Of a DNA stretch of 64,000 nt, positions 36,878 through 49,422 are shown piece by piece. The notes beneath the pieces were generated by a model, which was not told where the DNA came from, ran no database searches, and saw only the letters and a program-made list of their open reading frames with translations. Made by a program: the position numbers and the translations under genes. Origin of the DNA: Trema orientale (taxonomy: Eukaryota > Streptophyta > Magnoliopsida > Rosales > Cannabaceae); contig JXTC01000155.1 of the NCBI GenBank assembly GCA_002914845.1, forward strand, positions 135,189-199,188, written 5' to 3'. Positions within the stretch are counted from its first letter, which is position 1; every line of letters starts with the position of its first letter.

Positions 36878-39800
36878 ATCTCTCACTTGAAGACTAATTT
36901 CAATTATATCTTCACACTCGATCAGTGCAGTAGCTCATCTCCTCAGTGTTACTCTTGCAAGCCAACTGAAGCTGAACACAGCTTCAGTTTGGCAATGGTC
37001 ACAGTCTTCGTTAACATATCAACAAGATTTTGACTACCATGAATCTTCTCAAGAGCTATAACTCCATCTATTAAAGATGAGCGTATGAAATGGTACCGAA
37101 CCTGTATATGCTTTATCCGAGTATAATAAACAGGGTTCTTTGCCAGATGAATAGCACTTTGACTGTCACAATGCAAAGTGCTCTTCCTATAATTTTGACT
37201 CAGTTCCTCTAGGAAACTTTGCAACTATATCAACTCCTTGGTTGCTTCTATCACAGCAACATACTCAGCTTCAGCAGTAGAGAGTGCAACAATCTTCTGT
37301 AATCATGAGACCCAGCTAACTGCTGTACCACCTAATGTGAATACATATCCAGTAGTACTCTTCCTGCCGTCTATATCTCCAGTCATGTCAGCATCAACAT
37401 AGCCCTGTAGACCCAAATCTGACTTTCTGAAGCACATGGTCATGTTACTAGTACCTCTCAAGTATCTGAGAATCCACTTTACTACTTCCCAGTGCTGTTT
37501 TCCTGGATTGCTTATATATTGGCTCACAACTCCTACTGCATGTGCTATATCTGATCTTGTACGCACCATTATATACATAAGACTGCTAATAGCAGAAGAA
37601 TAAGGCACCTTGGCCATGTGAGCTCGCTCCTACTCTGTTGAGGGTGACTGCTCCTTGGTTAGTTTGAAGTGACTAGCCAAAGGAGTACTGATAGGCTTTG
37701 TACCATTCATGTTGAATTTGCTAAGAACCTTCTTCACATACTCCTCTTGAGATAGCTTCAAACTCCCATTCACTTTTTCTCTAGAAATCCGCATCCCAAG
37801 TATTTGTTTTGCAGCTCCTAAATCCTTCATAAAAAACTTCATTGACAATTCTCTCTTGAGCTTATTAATTTCTTCCATATTAGCTCTAGCAATTAATATA
37901 TCATCTACATACAGAATTAGAATAATATAAGAATTGTCAAATCTCTTCACATAACAGTTGTGATCCGTCTGACACCGCAAGTAACCACTGTTACTCATAA
38001 ATGTATCGAACTTCTTGTACTACTATCTTGGAGCCTGTTTCAGGCCATACAGGCTCTTCTGAAGTTTACACACTATTTTCTCCTTCCCTTGTACTTCAAA
38101 ACTTTGTGGCTATTTTATGTAAATTTTTTCCTCCAGGTCACCATGAAGAAATGCCGTCTTGACATTTATTTACTCTAGATGCAAGTCTTCTTTGGCCACC
38201 AACCCAAGTACTATTCTGATTGTGGTCAGTTTAACCACTGGAGAGAAAATCTCGGTGTAATCGATGCCTTCCTTTTGTTGAAAGCCTTTGACAACAAGCC
38301 TTGCCTTGTACCGCTTATTGCCATTATGTTCTTCCTTTATTCGGTACACCCACTTATTGTGTAATACCTTCTTTGTTTCTGGTAATTCTGCCAACTTCCA
38401 TGTCTGATTGGATGCCAGTGAATTCATCTCATCTTTCATAGCTAACTCCCACTGGGTTGACTCATTATGCTGTACTGCTTCTTCATAGGTCTTTGGCTCA
38501 CTTTTATCAGTCAATAAGATGTAATGTAGTGCTGGAGAATATCTATGAGGAGGTCGAATTATTTTGGAAGATTTTCTAAGTTCACCCACTAGGGTTTGTG
38601 GGTCTACCGTTGGTACTACAGCTTATTGATCTTTCTCGCTGTCATTAATCTTCATTTTATCTACTGGGATCTCATTCAATGGTATTACCCTAGCCTTTTT
38701 GACTTCGGGACATACACTATTAGCTCCGGTGCCTAACATGTCCTTGTACATTACCTCCTCATTGAATATGGCATCTCTGCTTCTGATGATCTTCCGATTT
38801 TGGTCATCCCAGGAACGATAACCAAACTCAGTATCACCATAACCAATAAAGAAACATTTTTTAGACTTGGGATCAAGTTTACTTCTATTGGCAAGGTCTA
38901 TATGAACATAAGATGGACAACCAAATACTTTCAGGAAAGAAAGATTTACCTCTTTACCGCTCCAGACCTCCTCTGGTATTCTACAATCCAATGGTACTGA
39001 CGGCCCTTTATTGATAAGATATGCAGTGGTGTTAACTGTATCGGCCTGAAATGTCTTTGGCAACCTTGCATGCAATCTCATGCTCCTTGCACGTTCGTTC
39101 AGGGTTCTATTCATTCTTTCAGCAATACTATTCTGTTGAGGTTTCTCTGGAATAGTTTTCTCGAACTTGATCCCATTAACGACACAATATTTCTTGAAAT
39201 CATCATCATCATATTCTCCCCCATTATTATATCGCAAGCATTTCACTTTCAAGTTAGTTTCATTCTCAACCATGGCTTTCCATTTCTTAAAGGTATTGTA
39301 AATATCAAATTTATTTTTCAGAAAATAAACCCATACCTTTCTGCTCGAATCATCAATGAATGTGACATAGTATCTTGAGCCTCTAAGGGATATCACAGGA
39401 GATGGCCCCTATACATCTGTATGAACAAGCTCCAATTAGCTGCTTTCGGTTCTTTTCCACCTTTTGAAAAGCTCACCCTCTTCTGCTTGCCAAAGATACA
39501 ACTTTCGCACAGGCTATGCTCAGCTCTGGTAGCTTTCCTTTTGATAGCATTACCTTCATTCCTTTCTCACTCACATGTCCAAGTCTATAGTGCCATAAAC
39601 TTAAATTAACTTCAGCGTCGACGGTCGCCAAAGTATCTCTACAACTGGAAGTCATGTAGAGAGTTCCAGTTTTGTTTCCTCGAGCAACAACCATGGCTCC
39701 TTTGCTAACCTTCCACGAGCCACTATTAAAGGTCACATTATATCTTTCCTCGTCAAGTTGTCCTATCGATATAAGGTTCCGCATCAATCTCGGTACATGC

Positions 39801-41267
39801 CTTACTTTCTGAATTTTTTACACCGATCCGTTTGACATCCTTAGATAGATATCACCCATATCAACAATATCTAAAGGTTCTCCATCAGCTAGATAAACCT
39901 TTCCATAATTACCAGTGACATAATTCTCCAAAACATCACGGTGTGCAGTAGTATAAAATGAAACTCCAAAGTCTAAGACCCAAGAGTCAATTGGATTATC
40001 TACATATAATAGTAAAGCGTCTTGTACCTCATCAGTCACGGTATTCGCATCGTTTCTACTATTATCTCTCATTGGTGCTCTGTAATTCTTTTTTATGTGG
40101 TCAGTCTTGTCACAATTCTAGCACGTCCTTCTTCCAGATCTAGACTTGTCTCTGCCATTCCTTGACTTGGACTTACCACGACCCCGGTTAGAATTCTTCT
40201 CTACCCCTGTTCTTGAGATTTAGGGCAGAACTCGATGATGCACCTTCACCCGAATCAATTCTGTGAACTTATTCTGTCAAAATTCGGTCTCTAATATCAT
40301 TGAATTGCAGCTTTCCTTTTCCTACATAATTGCTAACCGCAATCCTCATTGGTTCCCAGCTGGTTGGTAGAGATGCTAGAAGAATTAGAGTACGAACTTT
40401 ATTATCGAAATTAATTTCGACGGACGTCAACTGAGAAACGATCGTGTTGAACTCATTGATATGTGTTGCAACTGAAGCACTTTCTCCTATCTTTAAAGAA
40501 AATAACTTCTTCATCAGATGTACCTTGTTGTTTGTCGATGGTTTCTCATAAAGATCTGACGGGATGCTTATCATCTCTGCTGTGATTTTTGCCTCCGCCA
40601 CATTATGAGCAACGTTCTTCGTTAGCGTTAATCAAATTACGCCTAACATCTGTCAATCAAGGAGATCCCAATCGTCATTCTCCATCTTCTCAGGTTTCTT
40701 CCCTGATAGAGGCTGATGCAATTTTTTACTATGCAAATAATCATTGATCTACAATCTCCAGTACAAGAAGTCTATACCGTCGAACTTGTTAATTCCGGGT
40801 CCTGATCCTTCACCTTTAGCCATCGCCTCCACTAAATCAAACTTTAGCTCTGGTACCAGTTGTTAGGGAATAACCTCCCCAATAAACACATAATAGTGGA
40901 AGCAATAAAATAAATACGAAAAATAATACCGAAATAAATAAACAAGACACACAAAAATTTATCGTGGCTCACCAATTTGGCTATGTCCACGGAGCTGCTG
41001 CAAATCTTCTCTATTGGGAGAAAAAAGGAACCTTTACAAGTGTTTACACTTAATACTCTCAACTCACACCTCAGATCCTGAATACACCCAAGAGAAAAAT
41101 TGTATTTTTCTCTAACTCTCAAAGGTAAACTCACTTTAATTTTACTCACACAAAACTTGGTGTTTCTCACACTCTAGGACGATCAAACAATGAAGTATAG
41201 GTCCCTATTTATAGTTGAGGCTCACCAACTCCTCCACTATTCTCACATTTTTTTACCATGTATATTA

Positions 41268-43410
41268 CACAGTGTTTGGGATCGGAGTTGTGCTCTGAAT
41301 TAACTAGTGTGACCTGTACTTAATTAAAACAAAACAGAGAATAATTGGATTAAGCCATTAGAATGCACAGCAGAAAGGATCATCACAACACTTCCATGTG
41401 TCGAAACAGGATAGGCAGTTGAAATAAGAACAACTCTTCCTACGTATCTCGACAAGATTGGCGATTGCAAGGATGACTCACTTAGTGTGCACGAGAATAA
41501 GCAGAAATAAATTGCAGAAAAATAAATAGTTAGAAACTGACGAAGGCAATACTGTCCATATGCCAGTTTTAGTTAATTAGAGGGGTTAGAATTACGAGGC
41601 GGTAAGTCCAGCCATATTATCAGAGATAATAATAAATAATTGAAATTAAAGTGCTGATTTAAATAAAGCGGTGTGACCGGTTGCAAGAGAAAACAACACA
41701 GATCACTAAATAAATGCGCACAATAATTAAAAAGGGAGCAAAGTAACCGATTGTACTCAAAGCAGCAATACAGATTACTTTACGGGGAAGGAGAAGCGTA
41801 GTAATTGATTGCAACAAGAGCAGCAATACAAATTACTCGCCAAGGTAGAGATACAATATAGTTATTTATATAATAATACAAAGAGCACAACACCTCGAAC
41901 TTGTGCTATAGGTCAAGCACGAGATTGTGGAGAATAGCTCGGTACCCAAAAATCACTAAAGTACACGATAGAAACTACATGCAAAGAAACTTTTTGTACA
42001 AGTTAGTAGAAAAAGTAATGTAAAAATAATTGGATGAAAATAAAAATGGTATAAAACTAATTATTGGATAGAAAATGATATAAAGTAACTATTAGGCCTA
42101 GGAATACAAAAAGATAGAAGTAGGCCTATGAATGGATATATGCAAAATTACCTAAGCCTATATGAATATTTTTAAATATAACTAAACTAGGAAACTTGTT
42201 GACCAAGTTTTATACATGCATGAATGTATATGCAAAGATATATATATATATATATATATATGTATGAGCAAGAGTATGTAGATATGTGATGAAAATATAT
42301 GCACGCGAAATGAAAGAAAAGATGATGATAGTGGTATTGGTTGGTATAACCACAGGTTGGAATATGAAGACAAAATGGTGATGATTTATATATCTGTATG
42401 GAAGTGGCGGCCATGGGTTAAGAAGGAAATGAAGAGATGAAGATGATGTTTAATAAGAAGATGGCTTCGGGCTTTGAAGAAATAAGGCTTAAACCCTAAA
42501 ATGAAATGAAGATGGTGATAGCTTGGTAATGGAGTTCACGTATAGAGTAACTAAAGAATGAAATATGGAGGCTATCATATTGATTAAAACTTAAAGCTTA
42601 TCATTTATTGGACACGGGTTGCATAGAAGGAGTAAAAGAGAAAGAAACAGTATGGCCCAAAGAGAACAATAAAGCATTGTATATATAAGATACTAGACCA
42701 AAGTTGTGTCCCCATTACAAAGAGTGATATTTGCCTTCTTTTTTTTTTTTTTAAAGTGGGGCTTAACTAATGACCACCACTTACTACAAATTTAAAGGAA
42801 AATAATACACACACACTCTACCAAGGTTTGAACTTCTGACCCCCCCAAACTCACACACATATCTCTCAAACCTTGGACCAACTGAGCTAGCCCCAGTTGG
42901 CAGAGTGATATTTGCCTTATATAGACATCTACAAGCGGTGGAACATCACCAGAACTTGACACCTTAGCTTTTATGTGTCTCTTGCAAGTGGAGTATGTCT
43001 AGAAAATTAACACATATATGGGTGAGGTGTCATTTTCTTAAGAATAACATATGTCTCAAAAAAATTGTGCCAAATAGCTACTTGTGATTTGATATAATTT
43101 CATCCATTCTAAGCTTGACAAATAGCACTATTTCATTGGCTGCTTCAACAATATTTGCTTAATTGTTCCAATTCGGTGTTGACAAGTGGTCAAAAATGCT
43201 TCCAATTGGGTATTGATAACTCATCACAAATGGGATCTTCAAATGGTCTTTTGCGTCTTGTTGACATGGCATAAATTTGGCAATTTTTCGATGAAAAATT
43301 AACACGTCAAATTTTTTGACCCTATATTATACAATTATCATATTATTTGTGACTTAATATTTTTAGTTAGTGACTAATTATAAAAAATTGTCACACCCCA
43401 AAACACACAG
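41268..43410 (-). mobile_element. 2.1-kb LTR-type insertion (probable solo LTR) inside the copia-2 LTR
   Basis: The inserted DNA is 41273-43405. Its ends are TGTTTGGG...CCCAAAACA (TG...CA) and it is flanked by exact 5-bp duplications CACAG, the signature of LTR retrotransposon integration. It has no protein domains and no repeat of its own ends inside, so a solo LTR of a large-LTR family, likely Ty3/gypsy, fits best; a non-autonomous LTR element is the alternative. On the minus strand it begins TGTTTTGGGGTGTGACA, and relatives of that end occur at 23268. It contains a TA microsatellite at about 42236-42262 and a nested SINE. Confidence 0.8.
42721..42918 (-). mobile_element. tRNA-derived SINE with 17-bp target duplication
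   Basis: The SINE occupies 42738-42901 on the minus strand. It begins GCCAACTGGGGCTAGCTCAG, carries a pol III A box (TAGCTCAGTTGG, 42878-42889) and B box (GTTCAAACC, 42825-42833), and ends in an A-tail (plus-strand T-run 42739-42752). The exact 17-bp duplication AGAGTGATATTTGCCTT flanks it at 42721-42737 and 42902-42918, showing LINE-mediated retroposition into the LTR-type insertion. The intact duplication suggests a fairly young insertion. Confidence 0.93.
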
Positions 43411-43559
43411 TATAGCCAAAAACCTTACATGGTTTATACACGTTTTTCCTTTCTTTTTTTTTTCTTACACGGAGCAAAACCGTGTTTTGCTTACACGGCT
43501 AATACATGAAAAGCATTATTAATGCTTCCCTTAAAAGTTTTCACCGCTTGACATAGAGT

Positions 43560-43757
43560 GCGTTACTGAACCCCATCTGAACAACTAATAGGAACGACAC
43601 CCTAGAGAGCTAAGGACGAGGCACACTCTATTGGATACTGCGCTGGCAGATAGGTAATCTTATATTTAAGACTTCCGAAGGTGTCACCCAAGATTCGAAC
43701 CCACAAACTTGGACTCCTAGGGTAAATGCATTACCACTTGGCCACTTATTCGGTGGT
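43560..43757 (-). mobile_element. tRNA-derived SINE, second family
   Basis: On the minus strand it starts near ACCGAATAAGTGGCCAAGTG, with an A box TGGCCAAGTGG (43734-43744) and B box GTTCGAATC (43692-43700) at normal tRNA spacing, followed by a non-tRNA body running toward 43560. It lies directly beside the outer end of copia-2. No cloverleaf or target duplication is evident, so it is a SINE and not a tRNA gene. The 3' end is uncertain. Confidence 0.7.
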
Positions 43758-44244
43758 AAATATGCTTAACTTCTAATCGCGGCCATTTTCCAATAGACAT
43801 TCAAACCGTGGTCGAAAAATTCGACTTAGGTCGAACATAGTCTACCACCTTCTCTAATCATGCCTCCTTCACTTCGCCATTTTTGAAAGTTTTTGAAAAA
43901 GACTGATTTGGGGATAAATTTTGGAATTCCGTTTTTTTTTTCGAATGCAAGTCCTAGTTCTGTAAATAATCTATAGTTTATTCATTTTTTTCATCACATA
44001 CTTTAAAAAGTGGTCACATTTGATAAGACCCATAATAATATTAATAACCAAAGATAAAAGTAAAAAAAACTAAAAGATAAAAATTTTTGTTCTCTTTTCC
44101 ATTTGGGATTCTTTTACAAATAACAGTTTCAAAAGTTTTACTTTTGTCATATACCAGCTGACTAAATATATTTCACATATTTGAAATGTAATAGTTTTGT
44201 AACCAAATTGTACTAAAATACCACTGTTATAGTTTTAAACCTCG

Positions 44245-44347
44245 ACTAGTTAGTTTTGTTGACTAAATTCAATCAGTCGGTTGACAAATCTCAACTAATT
44301 AGTTAAAAAAAACTCAACCAGTCAGTTAACAAAACTAACCAATTAGG
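44245..44347. repeat. Imperfect inverted repeat with GTTGAC/AACCAGT words
   Basis: CTAGTTAGTTTTGTTGAC on the left and GTTAACAAAACTAACCAATT on the right are inverse complements, with several internal copies of CAGTCAGTTAAC-like words. It may be a small foldback remnant. Confidence 0.5.
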
Positions 44348-46308
44348 AAAAATTTAAAGGTGAATTTGGAACTCTACAATAGAAATTGCTATAGAACAAA
44401 AAACTAGATGGACAGTATTAATGTTAAAACTTAAACCCAAGAAATGGTAGTGAGCCTAATCTCCCGTTATTTCGTTGTATAAATTTTTTTTATTAGAGAC
44501 TACAGTTTTACATGTTCACTCATAAACCTATGAGTACCCTATTCTAACGAGCGGGTAATACCTTTAGTATTAGGATTTAGGAGAGGTAAGATAATGGTGC
44601 AAACTTAAATACCCGATAGAAGTATGGATGGGATAGGATCATAGGAGTATATGTAGATATCCGACCTTATTAGTGGACTCGATTAGTATACTATAAATCA
44701 AGACATATACTGAATACTAATATACATGCACTTGTAATTTTGTGTTAGATTTAGACTTTTTAGATTTTGATTATCACTTGGTCAATTAAAATTGTGTTTA
44801 GTCATGTTAGATTTAAACCTTTTTGTTTTATATGTATAAGCATCTACTACAATTAACGGTCCTTTTTTCCCCCCAACTTTTAGCAGGTAGATAGGTTATT
44901 CGCTGATATGTGTACCCAAGACGAGTAATACTCGTACCTTATCCACTATCATTACACGGCAAATAAGCAGGGTAGGGAGGAGTATTTTTTTATTTTTTAT
45001 TTTTTTTCACGGAATAACCCCGCTCATTCCTATCCAACCCGTGCATTGTTTACTTAAATTCAATCACAGCATAGCTGGATTCACAACATAGCCGGGTCGT
45101 CCATTTCTATGAACCCTATAATGAGAATCGTGTCTGACTCACATAAAAAGGTCATGTCTCGCGACTTTTGCTAGCAGTCCTCAAATTATAGATTTCTCTT
45201 TAATAGGCACTAGCCAAAAATTAGGATAATGGTTGAAGTATCAATTTTTATACTAAAATTTTAATACCAACACATGTGATATGTAATTTGTCACCACTCA
45301 ATTAATGATAATATTTATTCTATTTATGACAAGTAATAACACACTAATTAGATGGTGACAACTTACATATCATATGTGTTAGTACAAAAAATTTGGTACA
45401 AAAATTGGGATATGTAGTGCTATCCCCAAAAACTATTATGTCAAAATTTAATAGCCTCAAATATCTACATTAAAACTTCTAAATTTGGTAGTTACAAATC
45501 CTTATGGATGTGACAAAAAAAATTAGTTTTAATCATTAATATTTGTTTATGTACTTTTAATCATTAATATTTGTTTAATAAATTAAAATAACAACTAAGC
45601 TTCATTTATTTTTAATGCTTTTTTCCAAGCCCAAGGAATGGTATTGTATTTAACTTTTGATTTAGTGTTGTTATTGCAGTTTTGGAGTAAGTTAAGACGT
45701 GTTAGTAGAAATTTTCCCCCAAAAAAGGGGCATAATATAGGACTAGGTGGTACTTAGTATCATAATATATTTAGGGAGGGTAATATAACTCATGATTACG
45801 GGCATCCGTGGTTATCCGATCTGAACAGGAGGGAAAAACTGTTCAAGTGGGGAAAATGATTAAGCCGGGAAATAACTGCACAATTAATATGTGTGTATAG
45901 TTCAGGGATAGTATTAGCATAATCCGCACCGTACCTGTCCCGATAAATATATTTATATATATTCACATAAAAAATTACTATACATACATATTTATTTAAT
46001 TGTACAGTACTTATATTCATATATCTTTGGTAAAATAATGATTTTGGAGAGTTATATGTACTTATATATATATATATATATATGAATTTTAGAGTTTAAA
46101 AATTATTTCGTATATTGTGTTTAATTTTTGTCAATCATAAAAAAAAATAATTAGCATTTTTATCTTAATTTTTTTTTCTTATTTTGTCTATCAACGGGTA
46201 ATGAGTAACCATGGTTTTTCCCATTATCCGTTGGTTATTCCCCGTACCATCCATGCATATAAAAGAATAGTTAATGGGACGGGTATGGTATTACGATTGG
46301 CCTTCAGA
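44348..46308. other. AT-rich intergenic DNA, no gene seen
   Basis: Only short low-complexity frames are present. Two segments (44540-45060 and 45790-46300) share words such as GGGTAAT and TATCCG in both orientations and are probably worn MITE-like repeats. A (TA)n run lies near 46060-46083. Confidence 0.4.
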
Positions 46309-46468
46309 GATGAGGACGGTAATTAAAAAATCGTCCCCGTTCTGCCTCATTGCCATTTTTTGAATACACTATTACAGATCACAAAATTGATGAGGACGGT
46401 AATTAAAAAATCGTCCCCGTTCTGCCTCATTGCCATTTTTTGAATACACTATTACAGATCACAAAATT
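46309..46468. repeat. Perfect 80-bp tandem duplication
   Basis: Two identical units beginning GATGAGGACGGTAATT and ending AGATCACAAAATT lie head to tail (46309-46388 and 46389-46468). No mismatch is visible. Confidence 0.93.
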
Positions 46469-46743
46469 TATATGCAAATTTCATACTTTACGCAGCATTA
46501 AGCACCATGTGCCCTTTCTCACATTAAGAAAAAGGTAAACGAAAAAATTTGGCTCACTTTTCCTCTATTACTTCAATAGTAATTTTTGTAAAATCATTTA
46601 TGGATAGGTAAAATATATTTTGCACGGGTTAATGCATAAAACACATGCAATAAATGATAGTGAAACTTTTTTGACCAACAACCTAACAATAAATATTATA
46701 TCAAAGTCAAATAGTAGAAAATAACAAACCTATAAGGTATCAT

Positions 46744-46970
46744 CGGTAGTGGTGGCATAGTGGCAAAGACGCTTAATTGGAGCCTCTGTTTCCATCAGGC
46801 CATGAGTTCGAATCTTCACGAAAGCGTGTGAGATCGGGCTTGGTACTTTAACGAGTAGCTACTAATGAGTGGACCTTATGAGTCACTCTAGAAACGTGTC
46901 CCTCAATAAGTTGACCCTGTGATTAGATACCTCTGTCCTACTAGCCTCGAAAGTACGAGGATACAACTGT
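46744..46970 (+). mobile_element. tRNA-derived SINE, third copy
   Basis: Plus-strand A box TGGCATAGTGG (46753-46763) and B box GTTCGAATC (46806-46814), followed by a body ending near GAGGATACAACTG. TATCAT before (46738-46743) and after (46971-46976) may be a short target duplication. The tRNA cloverleaf is not kept. Confidence 0.65.
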
Positions 46971-47363
46971 TATCATTTTACTTGTGGTCTCAGAGATTAT
47001 CAGGTCCAATATTTTCACTATAGGGGTTATCTATAGATATAAACGTACTACATAATCTATTTTCTAATTCATGTGTGTTTGTCAATTTGGTGCAAGAAAT
47101 GTAAGTGCTTGCTCACGCTTTTTGTGAGTTCTCTCATACTACTACCACATGGAAATGGAATAGATGCAAGAGAGAAAAAGAAAGACAAAATGGAAAGGTT
47201 AAGCATGTTAAGGTTGTGAAAGGGAATCTATGGAATAATGTGTATATATATATAGTAAACTCATATTAATTGATCAAAGTGATTATGAGCATAATTCTTT
47301 TTTTCACAGTTGTTTTATAAATTTATATTAACATATATATTGTACACATTTTGAAACGCTAAA

Positions 47364-49007
47364 TAAAATTAAGGGTTAATGGCACTATTAGTCTCCAAAC
47401 TATTATTATTTTGACATATTAGTCCTCAACTTTTTTTGTAGCATTTAAGTACTAAACGTTTTTCTTTTTGACACTATTGGTCCTTTTGGCATATTTCATA
47501 CAAGATTCTGTTAAAATTCATTTGAATGAGAGAAATTTTGTATTATTGATTTCGATTTTTTTAATTGTTTAACAATTTAGTTCCTATTTTTTTGTACTCA
47601 TATTTTCGATTAATAATATTGCGTCTGCAGATCTTAAGGAAAATTAAAATTCAAAGAAGAATATAAAACAAATAGTTCATTTAAAAACCAAAGGCTTTTA
47701 TCACCAAAATCCCCTGAACTCGGAATAATTCAATAAAATTAACCAACCTAATTTTTTAGAGCAAAACCCTCTGAACTCGGAATAATTCAGTAACATTAAC
47801 CATGAACTCAATTTTTTAGAGCAAAACCCCCTAAACTCGGAACAATTTAGTAAAATTAACCTTAAACTCAATTTTTTAGAGCAAAAATGTTTATGTTAGT
47901 TTTTTTTTACTGTTAAGTACTTATTCTTTTATTTATGGCTTTTAGATCCTCAGTAATATTTTTTATTTTATTTTTTTCCCCAATTCTTTTTTTAATTTTT
48001 TAAATAATAATTTTCTCTACTTCCAATTTTATCACTGCTGAGATGAGTACCTTTTAGGCAAGTACTAATTGATAACAATTTTGGATAGAAAATATTAAAA
48101 GGGATTAATGTGAAACAAAAAAATAATAATGTAGACCTAAAAGTCATAAATAAGAGAATAACAATAAAAAAAAACTATCATAAATATTTTTTTTTCTAAC
48201 AAAACTAATATTAGGGGACTTCAGGGGGTTTTGCTCTAAAAAATTGAATTCAAGGTTAATTTTACTAATTGTTCTGAGTTCAGGGCGTTTTACTCTAAAA
48301 AATTGAGTTCAGGGTTAATTTTACTGAATTATTCCGAATTCAGAGGGTTTTGGTAATAAAAAGTCAAAACCAAATTCAAAAAAAAAAAAAAAATTATACT
48401 AATAAACCTTTGTTTATGTCAAACTATAGTAACTTTATGAATAAATTAAATCAAATTATAGTAACTTTATGAATAAAAAATAATTATCTTACCATTTTAA
48501 AACAAAAAAAATTTCACATACACGCTTTTATACTAGTCAAATTTGACTGAAAATTTACTATATCCATTAAATGTTCATGTAATTATGAATGGTTATTCTA
48601 AAAAATTAATTAACTATTTGCAGCAAATAAACCTGTAAAGTTTTATAGTTTTCCATTAAATGTTCATTTTTTTATATTATTGTATCTGTCAATCTTTTAA
48701 AAAATTAATTTTTTACAATTTTAATTTTCTGAAAAATTAGTAGATACAATATTGTTAATCGAAAATATGAGTACAAAAAAATAGGAACTAAATTATTAAA
48801 CAATTGAAAAATCGAGATCAATAGTGCAAAATTTCTCTCATTCAAATGAATTTTAACGAAATCTTGGATGGAATATGCCAAAAAGACCAATGGTGCCAAA
48901 AAGAGAAACGTTTAGTACTTAAATGCCAAAAAAAAAAAAGATTGAGGATCAATATACCAAAATGGTAATAAGTTGGAGACTAATAGTGCCATTAACCCTA
49001 AAATTAA
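47364..49007. mobile_element. Mutator-like non-autonomous element with long inverted repeats
   Basis: The element at 47373-48998 (1626 bp) has inverted arms of about 280 bp: the left begins GGGTTAATGGCACTATTAGT and the right ends with its complement. The exact 9-bp duplication TAAAATTAA flanks it (47364-47372 and 48999-49007). Long TIRs with a 9-bp duplication are the hallmark of Mutator-like elements. No transposase is encoded. A second element is nested at 47693-48365. Confidence 0.93.
47684..48374. mobile_element. Second long-TIR element nested in the Mutator-like element
   Basis: The element at 47693-48365 (673 bp) has ends GGCTTTTATCACCAAAA and TTTTGGTAATAAAAAGTC, and an apparent 9-bp duplication AAAACCAAA (47684-47692 and 48366-48374). 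Its arms consist of tandem units of about 60 bp (three on the left from 47714, two on the right up to about 48350), each with CTGAACTCGGAATAATTCA and TTTTTTAGAGCAAAAC. Such tandem-built arms are unusual. It encodes no protein. Confidence 0.85.
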
Positions 49008-49422
49008 TTATATCATATATACATATTGAATGTGGTAAAATGTGAAAACATGAAGCTTACAACCATAATATATATATATGTATATATATATATCTCAAAT
49101 CTAGTCATTTCTAATTGGTGATCCCTTTATGGAAGAAATTAAAAGTGGTGATGCTTTTAGGATTTGGAATTTAGTTTTCAAAAGGTTTTGGTGGTTCGTG
49201 ACAATGGTGATTTGTGACCCAGGTCTAACCAATTGCTCTCCCTTTTTCATCACAAACTCACTGTGGCGTTTGCTGCCTTTTAATCATCCTAAAAAGCATT
49301 TTAGTTTCAGTTTGCCCTCATATTTGGAAAGAGAGAGGAGAGTAATTCTAACTCCTTTTTTGAATTCTCTCTCTTTCTCTCTCTCTTACTTATTTTTTCT
49401 TTGGTTTCATATATATATATAT

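Larger units (their letters stand above)
36315..43553 (-). mobile_element. Ty1/copia LTR retrotransposon, minus strand (copia-2), with nested insertions
   Basis: Fossil element with a left LTR at 36315-36877 (563 bp) and a right LTR at 40861-43553 that is split by a later insertion (41273-43405). Near-matching 5-bp flanks TGGAG and TAGAG are probably the target duplication. On the minus strand the primer-binding site reads TGGTACCAGAGC, close to the initiator tRNA-Met type, and a purine tract adjoins the 3' LTR near 36880-36895. Parts in order: gag (about 40.2-40.6 kb), protease zone (about 39.9 kb), integrase including the GAG-pre-integrase histidine region and the catalytic core (about 38.6-39.8 kb), reverse transcriptase (about 37.3-38.6 kb, YVDD visible), and RNase H (about 37.0-37.2 kb). 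It is clearly broken in many places. The LTRs are around 92-93% identical by eye, so it is older than copia-1, perhaps several million years. Confidence 0.93.
40861..43553 (-). repeat. copia-2 LTR (5' LTR), split by a nested insertion
   Basis: The two halves, 40861-41272 and 43411-43553, together reproduce the left LTR in order (about 555 bp). The break has the 5-bp duplication CACAG at 41268-41272 and 43406-43410. Confidence 0.92.

Noticed and set aside
42182-42414. Overlapping minus-strand small frames within the LTR-type insertion
   Set aside because: They are largely a TA-repeat translation (Ile-Tyr run) within non-coding repeat DNA.
43692-43744. A tRNA gene on the minus strand
   Set aside because: A and B boxes are present but the acceptor and anticodon stems do not pair; it is a SINE head.
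46753-46814. A tRNA gene on the plus strand
   Set aside because: Only the internal promoter boxes are kept; no cloverleaf forms.
47714-47880. CRISPR-like repeats
   Set aside because: Regular units of about 60 bp occur, but the spacer parts are also repeated and they are mirrored at the other end of a transposable element in a plant genome.
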